A DNA stretch of 64,000 bases. Origin: Isoptericola croceus. GTDB taxonomy: Bacteria; Actinomycetota; Actinomycetes; Actinomycetales; Cellulomonadaceae. The stretch is taken from the NCBI RefSeq assembly GCF_029382255.1, contig NZ_JARLLG010000001.1, forward strand, positions 1 to 64,000. The letters run 5' to 3'. Positions 32,114 through 40,608 of the stretch are shown here, piece after piece. The notes beneath the pieces are model-generated. The model saw only the letters and a list, made by a program, of their open reading frames with translations, searched no databases and had not been told where the DNA came from. The stretch's first letter is position 1. Each line of letters opens with the position of its first letter. The position numbers and the translations under genes are program-made.

Positions 32114-33705
32114 TCAGGACTCGCTCGCGATGAGCGGCGTCAGGGCGATCTTGGGGTGCCCGCGCTCGAAGGCGCGCGCGTGCCACACGTCGCGCAGGAG
32201 GGCCAGGCACTCGCCGTCGCGACGACGGGCGACCTCCGCCCCGGGGTAGGCCGCGAGCGTGGCGGCGTGCTCGGGGTCGAGGAGCCGGGCCACCGAGAGC
32301 GGGAGCTGCTCGAGAGTCATCGGCGCCGAGAACTCGTGCTCCATGCGGAACGAGGCGACCTCGAACTGCAGCGGGCCCACGGCCGCGAGGATCGGGCTGG
32401 CGTCCCCCCGCAGGTCCGAGACGAGGACCTGGACGACGCCCTCCTGCTCGAGCTGGGACATGCCCTTGCGGAACTGCTTCGACCGGCCCGGGTCGGAGGC
32501 GCGTGCCACGGCGAAGTGCTCGGGCTCGAACGCCGGCATCGGCGGGAACCGCACCGATGGGCCGTCGGGCTCGTGGACCGTGTCCCCGACCGCCAGCGCG
32601 TTGGCGTTGACCAGGCCGACGACGTCGCCGGGGTAGGCGTGCTCGACCGTCGACCGTTCGCGGCCGAAGACGGACAGGGCGTACTTCGTCGCGAAGGGCC
32701 GTCCGGTGCGCTCGTGCGTCACGATCATGCCGCGCTCGAACCGTCCCGAGCACACGCGCACGTACGCGACGTGGTCGCGGTGCTTCGGGTCCATGCCGGC
32801 CTGCATCTTGAACACGAACCCGCTGAAGGGCGCGTCGACCGGGCGTCGCGTGCTGTCGGCGGCGGGGCGGTCACCGGGAGCGGGGGCGAGGTCGACGACG
32901 GCGTCGAGGAGCTGGCGCACGCCGATGTTCGCCAGCGCCGCCCCGAAGAGCATGGGCGTGGTCTCGCCGCTGCGGAACGTGGCGAGGTCGACCGGCTCCA
33001 GGAGCTGGGCGCCCTCGACCGCCTCGGTGTAGTCGGCGTCGAGCTCCTCGGCCGCCCGGACGGCGTCGAGCGTCTGCTCCTCGGCGATCGAGGCGCCGCC
33101 CGGGGTGCGGCGGTAGGTCGTCACGTGGCCGTCCTCGCGGTCGAGCAGCCCGAGGAACCGGCCCGCCTCCCGACGGGCCACGTCACCGGCGTCGGCCGCA
33201 GCCCGATGCGCTCCTCGAGCTCGTCGCAGAGGTCGAGGACCTCGCGTCCGGGCCGGTCCCACTTGTTGACGAAGGTGATGACCGGCACGCCGCGGCGGCG
33301 GCAGACCTCGAACAGCTTGAGCGTCTGCGGCTCCAGGCCCTTCGCGGAGTCCAGGAGCATGACGGCCGCGTCGACCGCGGTGAGCACGCGGTAGGTGTCC
33401 TCGGAGAAGTCCGCGTGCCCGGGGGTGTCGAGCAGGTTGATCACCACGTCGCGGTACACGAACTGCAGCGCGGCCGAGGTGATGGAGATCCCGCGCTTCT
33501 GCTCCATCTCGAGCCAGTCGGAGACGACGCCGGAGCGGTTGCCCTTGCCGTGCACCGCCCCGGCCTCGTCGATCGCGTGGGCGTGCAGGGCGAGGGCCTC
33601 GGTGAGGGTCGACTTGCCGGCGTCGGGGTGGGAGATCACGGCGATGCTGCGCCGTCGGGCGGCCTCGGACGCGACCGATGTGCTCTCTGCGGCGAGTGCT
33701 GTCAT
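32114..33705 (-). pseudogene. prfC: Peptide chain release factor 3 gene interrupted by a one-base frameshift
   Basis: RF3 is a translational GTPase that recycles RF1/RF2 after termination. The first frame (33705 leftward) holds the G domain: SHPDAGKST (G1), [12 protein letters not shown] (G2), [13 protein letters not shown] (G3), [11 protein letters not shown] (G4), up to PTPVTWPVG. The remaining protein, [16 protein letters not shown] through GKCQ-type RF3 domains II-III (FVFKMQAGMDPKHRDHVAYV, ending LTPLIASES), is in the neighbouring frame. Adding one G to the run at 33169-33171 on the sequence would join them in perfect family order. Either the gene is broken or a base was lost in sequencing. 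ATG 33705 overlaps the stop of the MerR gene by four bases. Confidence 0.8.
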
Positions 33706-34118
33706 CGGGACCGGCTCACCACCCGGCGCTGGCTGCGCAGCTCGCTGCGCAGGTTGCCGGCGAACTCCTCGGCGCTCTCGAGCTGGGCGCGCAGGCTCTT
33801 GCAGCGTTCCTCCGCCGCGGCCTCGAACATGCTCAGCCGGTCGAGCGTCGCCTCGCGGCGGGCCGGGTCGACGTCGTCCTTCTCGAGCTCGTCGAGGGTG
33901 GCCAGCAGGTCCCGCATCTCGTCGAGGGAGAAGTCCAGCGGCTTCATGCGCTTGACGAGCATCAGGCGGGCGATGTCCGACTCCGTGTACAGCCGGAACC
34001 CGCCGTGCGACCGCGCGGACGGGATCACGAGGCCGACCTCCTCGTAGTACCGGATCGTGCGCAGCGAGAGGCCGGTGCGCTCCGCCACCTCACCGATCTG
34101 CTTGCGGTTCAAGCCCAT
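33702..34118 (-). CDS. MerR-family transcriptional regulator
   Basis: A 138-residue regulator with the MerR winged helix ([22 protein letters not shown], then [19 protein letters not shown]) and a C-terminal dimer helix (about 75-125) rich in Glu and Arg. It has no cysteine cluster typical of metal sensors, so it probably responds to a small organic signal or stress. ATG 34118 sits five bases after GGAG; GTG 34124 is less likely. Translation of prfC appears coupled to it (ATGA overlap), an odd pairing of a regulator with a release factor. Confidence 0.88.
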   Translation of the reverse strand: MGLNRKQIGEVAERTGLSLRTIRYYEEVGLVIPSARSHGGFRLYTESDIARLMLVKRMKPLDFSLDEMRDLLATLDELEKDDVDPARREATLDRLSMFEAAAEERCKSLRAQLESAEEFAGNLRSELRSQRRVVSRSR

Positions 34119-34269
34119 GGACACTCCGTTCGACCCTCGTACTCTACCGCCGCGGCAGAGCGTCGAGAGGCCTGGGCAGTGTGCTGCGCAGCACGCTGGA
34201 TGTCATACGCTCACGTCACGGTAGAGATCGATCCGCTCGCGTCGAACGCCGCGCCCGAGCTGCTGTGGG

Positions 34270-34638
34270 TCACTGCGGTTCGTCGTAGCGCTCGCGCGCG
34301 TCGAGAACCTCGGCGATGTGCGTCTCGGCCCACTGCCCGAGCGCTGCCAGCGGCGCCTGCAGCGTGCGTCCCAGGTCGGTGAGCTCGTACTCGACGCGTG
34401 GCGGAACCTCGGCGAAGGCGTGTCGGCTGACGAGTCCGTCGCGTTCGAGCTCCCGCAGCGTCTCGGTGAGGACCTTCCCGCTGATGCCCTCCACCTCGCT
34501 CTTCAGGTCCCGAAAGCGGGTCCGGCCGCGGGCGAGGACGATCACGATCATCGCCGTCCACTTGTTGGCGATCCGCGCCAGCGACGTCCGCGAGGGGCAC
34601 GTCGAGGTGAGCACGTTCCAGTCAGGTTCGTATGACAT
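34270..34638 (-). CDS. HxlR-family transcriptional regulator
   Basis: A 122-residue HxlR/MarR-like winged helix: the N-terminal Cys in STCPSRTSLARIANKWTAMI, FRDLKSEVEGISGKVLTETLRELERDGLVSR (at about residues 42-72) and VEYELTDLGRTLQAPL. The conserved Cys after helix 1 is a common redox/electrophile sensor site in this family. It is divergent from the SnoaL-like gene, with two AGTnACT repeats in the 90-bp interval, so that gene is its likely target. Confidence 0.9.
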   Translation of the reverse strand: MSYEPDWNVLTSTCPSRTSLARIANKWTAMIVIVLARGRTRFRDLKSEVEGISGKVLTETLRELERDGLVSRHAFAEVPPRVEYELTDLGRTLQAPLAALGQWAETHIAEVLDARERYDEPQ

Positions 34639-34667
34639 GGGTCACAGTGCTCCGTTGGTGACGTTGA

Positions 34668-34691
34668 AGTAACTGGTTTCGAATAGTGACT
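34668..34691. promoter_or_regulatory. HxlR operator candidate
   Basis: AGTAACT (34668-34674) and AGTGACT (34685-34691) are separated by 10 bp, each self-complementary around the middle base. They overlap a + strand promoter candidate, TTGAAG (34665-34670) and GACTAT (34688-34693), with 17-bp spacing. Confidence 0.5.
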
Positions 34692-34728
34692 ATAGGCAGA
34701 CACGAAACAACGCACAAGGGAGATCCTG

Positions 34729-35133
34729 ATGACCGAGTCCGTCAACACCGCCGCGGTGGCCCAGCGGTACTACGAGGCGATGTCCGCGGGCGACATCCCG
34801 GCGGGTACCGCGCTGTTCGCCGACGACATCGTGTGGCACCAGCCCGGCGCCAACCAGTTCTCCGGCGTCCGCGACAGCGCCGCTGCCGTGGGCGAGATGC
34901 TCGGCGGCATGATGGCGGCGTCGGAGGGAACGTTCGCGCTGACGTTCACCGGCGAGCCGATGGTCAACGGCGCGCTGGCGGCGATCCCGGCTCACTTCTC
35001 CGGCAAGCGCGAAGGCGCTGAGATGTCGATGTCCGGGGTGGACGTGCTGCGCGTCGAAGGCGACAAGATTGTCGAGATGTGGCTGTTCTCGGCCGACCAG
35101 GAAGCCGAGGACGCCTTCTGGGGCAAGGGCTGA
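34729..35133 (+). CDS. SnoaL-like (NTF2-fold) protein
   Basis: A 134-residue cone-shaped NTF2-like protein: AVAQRYYEAMSAGDIPAGTAL, FADDIVWHQPG, FSGVRDSAAAVGEM, and VDVLRVEGDKIVEMWLFSAD. Such domains bind small hydrophobic molecules and serve as isomerases, cyclases or carriers; the partner is not identifiable. ATG 34729 follows AAGGGAG. It is likely under the divergent HxlR regulator. Confidence 0.85.
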   Translation: MTESVNTAAVAQRYYEAMSAGDIPAGTALFADDIVWHQPGANQFSGVRDSAAAVGEMLGGMMAASEGTFALTFTGEPMVNGALAAIPAHFSGKREGAEMSMSGVDVLRVEGDKIVEMWLFSADQEAEDAFWGKG

Positions 35134-35203
35134 GGTCGCCCCTCCACGGCCGGCTCGGTATCTCGAGCAGTGGCTTCGCGAGGTGGGAGTCTGACGACAG
35201 CCA

Positions 35204-35359
35204 TCAGGTGAGCCAGTGCAGGACGAGCGGGATGGTTGCGGCGGCGAGCGGCGTCTGGACACCGGCGATCGACGCCATCAGTCGGACGTCGCCGCCCAGG
35301 CGCGCGGCGAGGACCGCCGCCGACGGCGCCGTCGGGACGGCGCTGATGATCAGAACGAC
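35204..35359 (-). pseudogene. C-terminal remnant of an AEC-family (auxin efflux carrier) transporter
   Basis: Reading leftward from about 35359, the frame encodes VVLIISAVPTAPSAAVLAAR, a GGDVRLMASIAGVQTPLAAA stretch and TIPLVLHWLT before its stop, the typical last two helices of AEC permeases. The first 80% of the gene is missing. At its broken end it meets the CGNR remnant, which reads the other way. Confidence 0.6.
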
Positions 35360-35509
35360 ACCGTGTTCGTCGACACCAGTCGCACCGGGCGCCGCGCCTA
35401 CTGCACGGCGCGGTGCGGCAACTTCGACGCCGTCGCCCGCCACCGGCTCACTCGGACGACGAAGGCCGGGGACCAGCCCGGTCGCTCAGGAACGCGCGGC
35501 CGACGATGA
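35360..35509 (+). pseudogene. C-terminal remnant of a CGNR zinc-finger regulator
   Basis: The frame TVFVDTSRTGRRAYCTARCG, followed by NFDAVARHR, matches the CGNR zinc-binding tail (CysX4CysGlyAsn) that ends a family of DNA-binding proteins, then runs to a TGA at 35507-35509. The N-terminal ABATE-like part and the start of the finger are lost. Together with the AEC remnant it marks a deletion. Confidence 0.6.
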
Positions 35510-35551
35510 GGTGCCATCGCCGGCCGGTCGCGTCGTCCTAGGCTGGTGCCC

Positions 35552-36229
35552 GTGCCGCGCCGTGAGAACCAGCCGTCCCGTCCGGTGATCGACCCCGTCG
35601 TGCTGAGCGACCTCGTCGCGGGCAGCGCCGACGACCTCGTCGCGGCAGCGGACCTCGACGGGATCGAGCTCACGGACGTGGAGCTGGACCGGGTGGAGCT
35701 GCGGGGTGCCCGGGCCGACGCCTCACGGCTCGACGGCCTGCGCGCCCGGGAGGCCGACCTGCGACACCTCACGCTCACCGAGGTCGTCCTGTCCCGGGTC
35801 GACGTCCCGGTCGTGCAGGGCGTCCGCACCCGGTGGCGGGACGTCGAGGTGCGCGACGCCCGCATCGGCTCCGCCGAGCTGTACGAGTCGACCTGGCAGT
35901 CGGTGCACCTCGTCGGCTGCAAGCTGGGCTTCGTCAACCTGCGCGGTGCCGAGCTGCAGGACGTCGTGTTCACGGACTGCACCATCGACGAGCTCGACCT
36001 GGTGCAGGCCCGGGCGACCCGGGTCGCGTTCGAGGGCAGCCGGCTGCGGCGACTGGACGTGCAGGCCTCGACGCTGCAGCACGTGGACCTTCGCGGTGCG
36101 GAGCTGGCCGAGCTCGTCGGCACCGATGCGTTGCGGGGCTCCACGATCACCCCGGCGCAGCTCGGGCAGCTCGCGCCCCATCTCGCCGCCAACCTGGGCA
36201 TCACCGTTCTCGATGCCGCGGACCGGTAG
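35552..36229 (+). CDS. Pentapeptide-repeat protein
   Basis: A 225-residue protein whose centre (about 40-185) is made of loose five-residue repeats of the A(D/N)LxX type: DGIELTDVELDRVELRGARA, DASRLDGLRAREADLRHLTL, LVGCKLGFVNLRGAELQDVV, DVQASTLQHVDLRGAELAEL. Such proteins fold into a square beta-helix; some mimic DNA and guard gyrase, but here there is no proof of that. No signal peptide. The start GTG 35552 lies seven bases after a TAGGCT -10 (35539-35544), so the message is probably leaderless; GTG 35546 is an alternative. It precedes the two-component system by 88 bp. Confidence 0.85.
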   Translation: MPRRENQPSRPVIDPVVLSDLVAGSADDLVAAADLDGIELTDVELDRVELRGARADASRLDGLRAREADLRHLTLTEVVLSRVDVPVVQGVRTRWRDVEVRDARIGSAELYESTWQSVHLVGCKLGFVNLRGAELQDVVFTDCTIDELDLVQARATRVAFEGSRLRRLDVQASTLQHVDLRGAELAELVGTDALRGSTITPAQLGQLAPHLAANLGITVLDAADR

Positions 36230-36317
36230 CGCCGCGGCAGTTCTTCACCCGCTCGCCGGTGTGCGTACCACGCGGCCCCACCTGTCGGTCGGGCCCGCGC
36301 TCGGCTACGGTCGGACC

Positions 36318-36995
36318 GTGGAGCTGCTGGTCGTGGAGGACAACGAGCATGTCGCGGGCGCGCTCGTCTCCGTCCTCGGCAAGCACGGCTACGACGTGCT
36401 CCACGCGGCCGACGGCGCGGGCGCGCTCGAGGCGCTGAGCCCCCGGACGGACCTGGTGCTGCTCGACCTCGCGCTGCCGGACATGGACGGCTTCGAGGTG
36501 TGCGAGCGGATCCGCAAGGTCTGCGACACCCCGATCATCATGGTGACCGCCCGCACCCAGCTCGAGTCGAGAGTGCGCGGGCTCGAGCTCGGCGCCGACG
36601 ACTACGTCACCAAGCCCTACGACATCCGCGAGGTCCTCGCCCGCATCGACGCTGTGCTGCGCCGGGGCCGGTCGCGCGAGTGGGACGGCCGGGCCGACGT
36701 CGCCCGCATCGAGGTCGGCGAGGTGCAGGTCGACCTCGCCGCCCGCGTGGTGCGTCGCACCGGCGGCGCCGTCGTCTCCCTGACCCGCAAGGAGTACGAC
36801 CTGCTCGCCCTGCTGGTGCGGCACCGTGGGACGGCGCTCGCGCGCGAGCGCATCCTGCGCGAGGTCTGGGGCTCCAGCTGGAAGGGCCTGGGCCGCACGC
36901 TCGAGGTCCATGTCGCCTCGTTGCGCCGCAAGCTGGGTGAGCCCGCCGTCGTCGAGACGGTGCGCGGCGTGGGGTACCGCGTCGGGCAGCAGTGA
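36318..36995 (+). CDS. OmpR-type response regulator
   Basis: A 225-residue regulator with a receiver domain (1-118; LVVEDNEHVAG acidic pocket, phospho-acceptor Asp50 in LVLLDLALPDMDG, DDYVTKPYD Lys) and an OmpR winged-helix DNA-binding domain (about 130-225; SLTRKEYDLLALLV, RERILREVWG, VETVRGVGYRV). GTG 36318 lies seven bases after TACGGT (36306-36311), another leaderless start. The kinase gene begins one base after its stop. With the downstream TAXI protein it probably forms a sensory set. Confidence 0.93.
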   Translation: MELLVVEDNEHVAGALVSVLGKHGYDVLHAADGAGALEALSPRTDLVLLDLALPDMDGFEVCERIRKVCDTPIIMVTARTQLESRVRGLELGADDYVTKPYDIREVLARIDAVLRRGRSREWDGRADVARIEVGEVQVDLAARVVRRTGGAVVSLTRKEYDLLALLVRHRGTALARERILREVWGSSWKGLGRTLEVHVASLRRKLGEPAVVETVRGVGYRVGQQ

Positions 36996-36996
36996 C

Positions 36997-38355
36997 GTGC
37001 GCAACCGCCTCGCCGCGCTCGTCTACGTCCCGCTCGCCCTGGTCATCCTGCTGCTCGGGATGCTCTACGCGTCCAGCGTGACGCGCGCGCACCAGCAGGA
37101 GGTGTTCCTGGACAGGCTGCGCGACGCGAGCTATCTGGTGCTGCCCGCCCGGCAGGCCATCCTCGCCGACGACCCGTCGCTGGTCGCGGGTGACCTCGCG
37201 CGCTACCGAGAGGTGTACGGCATCGGCACCGCCGTCGTCGACCAGGCCGGCGTCACGCTGGTGGCCGAGGGGCTCGACGTGCAGGACTACGTGGAGCGTC
37301 ATGCGGCGCTCGCCGGTCGCCGGGCGGAGATGCGCGAGACGTTCTGGCCGTGGGACGCCCAGCGGATCGTGGTGGCCGAGCCCGTGTTCGACGGCGGTGA
37401 CCTCGTCGGCGCGGTCGTGACGTCGTCGCACGCGGGGGAGGTGCAGCGAGCGATCTGGCACAGCTGGGCGCTGCTGGGCGCGGCCGGCCTCGTGATGGCG
37501 CTGCTCGCCATCGTCCTGGCGGACCGGGTCGCGGGCTGGGTGCTGCGACCCGTGCGTGCCGTGGACCAGGCGATGGAGAAGATGGGTGGCGGGCGGCTCG
37601 ACGAGCGCATCCCGCCGTCGACCGGTCCGCCCGAGCTGCAGCAGGTCGTCAGCCGCTTCAACGAGATGGCCGAGCGCGTCGAGCACCTGATGCGCCGCCA
37701 GCAGGAGTTCGTGGCCAACGCCTCGCACGAGCTGCGCAACCCGCTCAGCGCGCTCATGCTGCGCATCGAGTCGCTCGCCCTGACCGTCCCGGAGGAGGAC
37801 TCGGACGAGGTGGCGCACGTCCGGGCCGAGGCCGAGCGGATGGCACAGATCCTCGACGCGCTGCTGCTCCTCGCCGACGGCGTGAGCATGGCCGCCGCGC
37901 AGCCGGTCGACGTCGCCGACGTGATCGCGCGACGCGTGGACGGCCGCAGGGTGCTCGACCCCGACCGCGAGCTGCGGCTCAGCACGCCCGGGGGTGAGGT
38001 CCTCGGGTGCGGTGACCCGACGGCGCTGGCGAGCGCCTTCGACACCGTCGTGGAGAACGCGATCAAGTTCGCGCCGGAGACCGAGCCGATCGACGTCTCG
38101 GTCGACCGGTCGGGCGGCATGGTCGAGATCGTCGTGCGGGACCACGGCCCGGGTGTCCCGGCGGAGCATCTCGAGCGCCTCACCGAACGGTTCTGGCGGA
38201 GCCCGGGGCACAGCTCGGTGCGCGGGTCCGGGCTGGGTCTCGCCATCGCGTCCGAGCTCCTCGCGTCGGTCGGCGGTGGGCTGCGCCTCGAGCTGCCCGA
38301 CGACGGCGGGCTACGGGTGCGGCTGCGGGTCCCGGCCGGGGAGGAGGAGTCGTGA
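36997..38355 (+). CDS. Sensor histidine kinase
   Basis: A 452-residue membrane kinase. A first helix (about 6-26, LAALVYVPLALVILLLGMLY) and a second (about 152-178) flank an extracellular sensor of about 125 residues. A HAMP linker (WVLRPVRAVDQAMEKMGGG) precedes the HisKA box FVANASHELRNPLSALM with phospho-His244, and an ATPase domain has VVENAIKFAPE, VRDHGPGVP and GSGLGLAIASELL. It partners the preceding regulator. Its last four bases overlap the TAXI-protein gene, suggesting the bound protein signals to the extracellular domain. Confidence 0.93.
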   Translation: MRNRLAALVYVPLALVILLLGMLYASSVTRAHQQEVFLDRLRDASYLVLPARQAILADDPSLVAGDLARYREVYGIGTAVVDQAGVTLVAEGLDVQDYVERHAALAGRRAEMRETFWPWDAQRIVVAEPVFDGGDLVGAVVTSSHAGEVQRAIWHSWALLGAAGLVMALLAIVLADRVAGWVLRPVRAVDQAMEKMGGGRLDERIPPSTGPPELQQVVSRFNEMAERVEHLMRRQQEFVANASHELRNPLSALMLRIESLALTVPEEDSDEVAHVRAEAERMAQILDALLLLADGVSMAAAQPVDVADVIARRVDGRRVLDPDRELRLSTPGGEVLGCGDPTALASAFDTVVENAIKFAPETEPIDVSVDRSGGMVEIVVRDHGPGVPAEHLERLTERFWRSPGHSSVRGSGLGLAIASELLASVGGGLRLELPDDGGLRVRLRVPAGEEES

Positions 38356-39314
38356 GGCGCCTCGTCGCGGCGGTGCTGTCGGTGCTGCTCCCGGCCGCCC
38401 TGCTCGCCGGGTGCCTGGGCGGGGAGAGCGACCCCTGGGACGGGCAGCGGCCGGAGACGCTCACGATCGCGACCGGCGGGACCAGCGGGATCTATCACGG
38501 CTACGGCCGGGCGCTGGCTGACGTGCTCTCCTCGCGGTACGGGATCGAGGTGGAGGTGCTCACCACCGGCGGCTCCGTGGACAACCTGCACCTCCTCGCC
38601 GACGGCACGGCCGACGTGGCCTTCAGTGCGGCGGACGCCGTGGCGGACGCCGTCGACGGCGTGGGGGACTTCGCCGAGCCGGTCGAGGTCCAGGCGCTCG
38701 CCCGGGTGTACGACGACTTCGCGCACCTGGTGGTGCCCGCGGACTCCGAGGTCGAGGAGATCGCCGACCTGCGCGGGCTGCGGGTTTCGGTCGGGGCGGC
38801 CAGGTCGGGCACCTCGCTCATCGCGGGCCGGGTGCTCGCGGCCGCGGAGCTGCCGATGGACGAGCTGCGGGTCGCCGAGCTGGGCATCACCGAGTCGATC
38901 GACGCGCTGGCCGGCGGCAGTCTCGACGCGCTGTTCTGGTCGGGCGGGCTGCGGACCCCGGGCCTCGTCGGGCTCTCCGAGGAGATGCCGGTCCGGCTGA
39001 TCCCGCTCGTGGAGGTGGTGGACGAGCTGCGTCAGGAGTACGGCCACGGCTACCGGCACGGCGTCGTCCCGGAGGGCGTCTACGGCCTGGCCGACAACGT
39101 CGCGACGCTGGCCGTGCCCAACATCCTGGTGGCCGGCCCCGACCTGCCGGAGGGCGTGGCGCACGGCCTGCTGCACACGCTCTTCGACGCGCGCGGCGAG
39201 ATCACCTCGACCGTTCCCTCGGCCGCGCTCCTGGACCGGTCGCGCGCCATCTACACGGAGCCGGCGGACCTGCAGGTCGGCGCGCTGCGGTACTACCGGG
39301 AGGTCAAGCCCTGA
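38352..39314 (+). CDS. TAXI-family (TRAP-associated) solute-binding lipoprotein without a TRAP permease
   Basis: A 320-residue binding protein with a lipoprotein signal (LLPAALLAGC, lipid Cys20). The TAXI fold is plain: LTIATGGTSGIYHGYGRAL, GGSVDNLHLLADGTADVAF, LRVSVGAARSGTS and VPNILVAGPDL. TAXI proteins normally deliver substrates such as glutamate to a fused 4TM-12TM TRAP permease. No such permease is in this window; the gene is instead coupled to a histidine kinase, so it more likely acts as the extracytoplasmic receptor of the two-component system. GTG 38352 overlaps the kinase stop. Confidence 0.88.
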   Translation: MRRLVAAVLSVLLPAALLAGCLGGESDPWDGQRPETLTIATGGTSGIYHGYGRALADVLSSRYGIEVEVLTTGGSVDNLHLLADGTADVAFSAADAVADAVDGVGDFAEPVEVQALARVYDDFAHLVVPADSEVEEIADLRGLRVSVGAARSGTSLIAGRVLAAAELPMDELRVAELGITESIDALAGGSLDALFWSGGLRTPGLVGLSEEMPVRLIPLVEVVDELRQEYGHGYRHGVVPEGVYGLADNVATLAVPNILVAGPDLPEGVAHGLLHTLFDARGEITSTVPSAALLDRSRAIYTEPADLQVGALRYYREVKP

Positions 39315-39331
39315 CGGTCTGCCCGGTCATC

Positions 39332-39424
39332 GTGTGGATCGTGACGCTGCTGGCCAACCTCCTGCTGCCGGCCGTGCTGCTCAAGAACGCCGTCGAGAGG
39401 CGCCGCGAGGGCGCGGAGGGCTGA
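39332..39424 (+). CDS. Possible 30-residue single-helix membrane peptide
   Basis: After the TAXI gene a short frame encodes a hydrophobic stretch IVTLLANLLLPAVLLKNAV and a basic/acidic tail RRREGAEG. It has GTG 39332 as start, but no Shine-Dalgarno; it begins 17 bp after the previous stop. It looks like a small membrane peptide that could modify the sensory set, or chance. No family recognised. Confidence 0.3.
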   Translation: MWIVTLLANLLLPAVLLKNAVERRREGAEG

Positions 39425-39430
39425 CCTCGG

Positions 39431-40450
39431 TCAGGGCGCGGCGGTGCTCGCCCGCTCGACGAGGCGGGTCGCGACGAGGGTCCGACCGTGCGGAATCGTG
39501 TGGTCGGCCATCTGGCGCAGCACGCCGGCGACGCACCGCCGTCCGACCTCGGCGAAGTCCTGGTGCACGGTGGTCAGGGGTGGCCGGAACGCGACGGCGT
39601 CCGGGACGTCGTCGAACCCGACGACGCTGACGTCCTGGGGCACCTCGCGTCCGGCCTCGGCGAGCGCGCGGATCAGTCCGAGGGCCATCTGGTCGTTGGC
39701 CGCGAACACCGCGGTCGCGTCGGTGCGGGCGATCTCCTGGCCCACCTCGTACCCCGACGCCGCCGACCAGTCGCCGCGGTACACCGGGGGGACCTCACGC
39801 CCGGCCTCGCGCAGCGTGCGTCGCCAGGCGTCCTCGCGACGCTGCGCGGCGAACGACTCGGACGGGCCGGCCAGGTGTACCACCGTCCGGTGCCCCAGGC
39901 CGAGCAGGTGCTGCACGGCGGTGCGCGATCCAGCGGCCTGGTCGGTGTCCACGACGGGATAGCGGTCCCCGGCGTCCGAGTCGGCGACGACGACCGGCAC
40001 GTCGGTGGGCAACAAGATGCTGGCAGCGTCGAGCAGGTGCACCTCCATCAGGAGGATCACGGCGTCGACGGCGAGCTCGCCCATCCGCGTGAAGGCGCCG
40101 TTCACCCCGTCCTGCGTCGGCGCCTCGACGGGGATGACGGTGATGGCGTAGCCCTCGGCCGCGGCCGACGTCGCGATGGCGTCCAGGGTGCGCACGTTAC
40201 CCGTGCTGGACAGCGAGAAGAGGATGACCCCGATGGTGCGGAACCGGCCCGAGCGCAGGGCGCGGGCCGCGCTGTTCGGCCGGTAGCCGAGCTCGCGCAT
40301 GGCGGCCAGCACCTGCTCGCGGGTGGTGTCGACGACGCCGGGATGACCGTTCGAGACACGGGAGACGGTCTGCGACGAGACGCCGGCGCGGCGCGCGACG
40401 TCGGCCATCGAGACGCGCTGAGGTCGCCCGGTCGGGCTCCGGTCGGCCAA
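39431..40450 (-). CDS. LacI-family repressor of the galactan locus
   Basis: A 339-residue LacI/GalR repressor: the helix-turn-helix and hinge SMADVARRAGVSSQTVSRVS, RPNSAARALRSGR, and a periplasmic-binding-like sugar domain with IGVILFSLSSTGN, AVFAANDQMALGLIRAL and DVSVVGFDDVPDA. The start TTG 40450 is preceded by GGAGG at five bases; an internal ATG would cut off the first residues of the DNA-binding domain. It is divergent from the ABC importer genes, with two exact operator copies between, and probably answers to a galacto-oligosaccharide. Confidence 0.9.
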   Translation of the reverse strand: MADRSPTGRPQRVSMADVARRAGVSSQTVSRVSNGHPGVVDTTREQVLAAMRELGYRPNSAARALRSGRFRTIGVILFSLSSTGNVRTLDAIATSAAAEGYAITVIPVEAPTQDGVNGAFTRMGELAVDAVILLMEVHLLDAASILLPTDVPVVVADSDAGDRYPVVDTDQAAGSRTAVQHLLGLGHRTVVHLAGPSESFAAQRREDAWRRTLREAGREVPPVYRGDWSAASGYEVGQEIARTDATAVFAANDQMALGLIRALAEAGREVPQDVSVVGFDDVPDAVAFRPPLTTVHQDFAEVGRRCVAGVLRQMADHTIPHGRTLVATRLVERASTAAP

Positions 40451-40535
40451 GGGTCCTCCGCTCAGGTCACAACTCGGTCTCGCGGTCCACCGGGGTTGAC
40501 GCAGCCGGTCCCGCGATGCACGATCAGCCTAGTCC

Positions 40536-40586
40536 ATGTTCACGTCAACATCGGTCGCTGCGAACGCACGATGTTGACGTGAACAT
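40536..40586. promoter_or_regulatory. Two LacI operators in the ABC/LacI divergent region
   Basis: ATGTTCACGTCAACAT (40536-40551) and ATGTTGACGTGAACAT (40571-40586) are exact reverse complements of each other, so the same near-palindrome occurs twice, 35 bp apart. A likely promoter, TTGACG (40496-40501) and CACGAT (40519-40524), lies just before; the sites would block it or the following transcript. Confidence 0.75.
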
Positions 40587-40608
40587 CCCCGTGAACCAAG
40601 GAAGACGA

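Noticed and set aside
35216-35359. Upstream part of the + strand frame ending in the CGNR remnant, as a complete small protein
   Set aside because: This part lies antisense to the AEC remnant and shows no CGNR or ABATE sequence; only the last 50 codons match the family.
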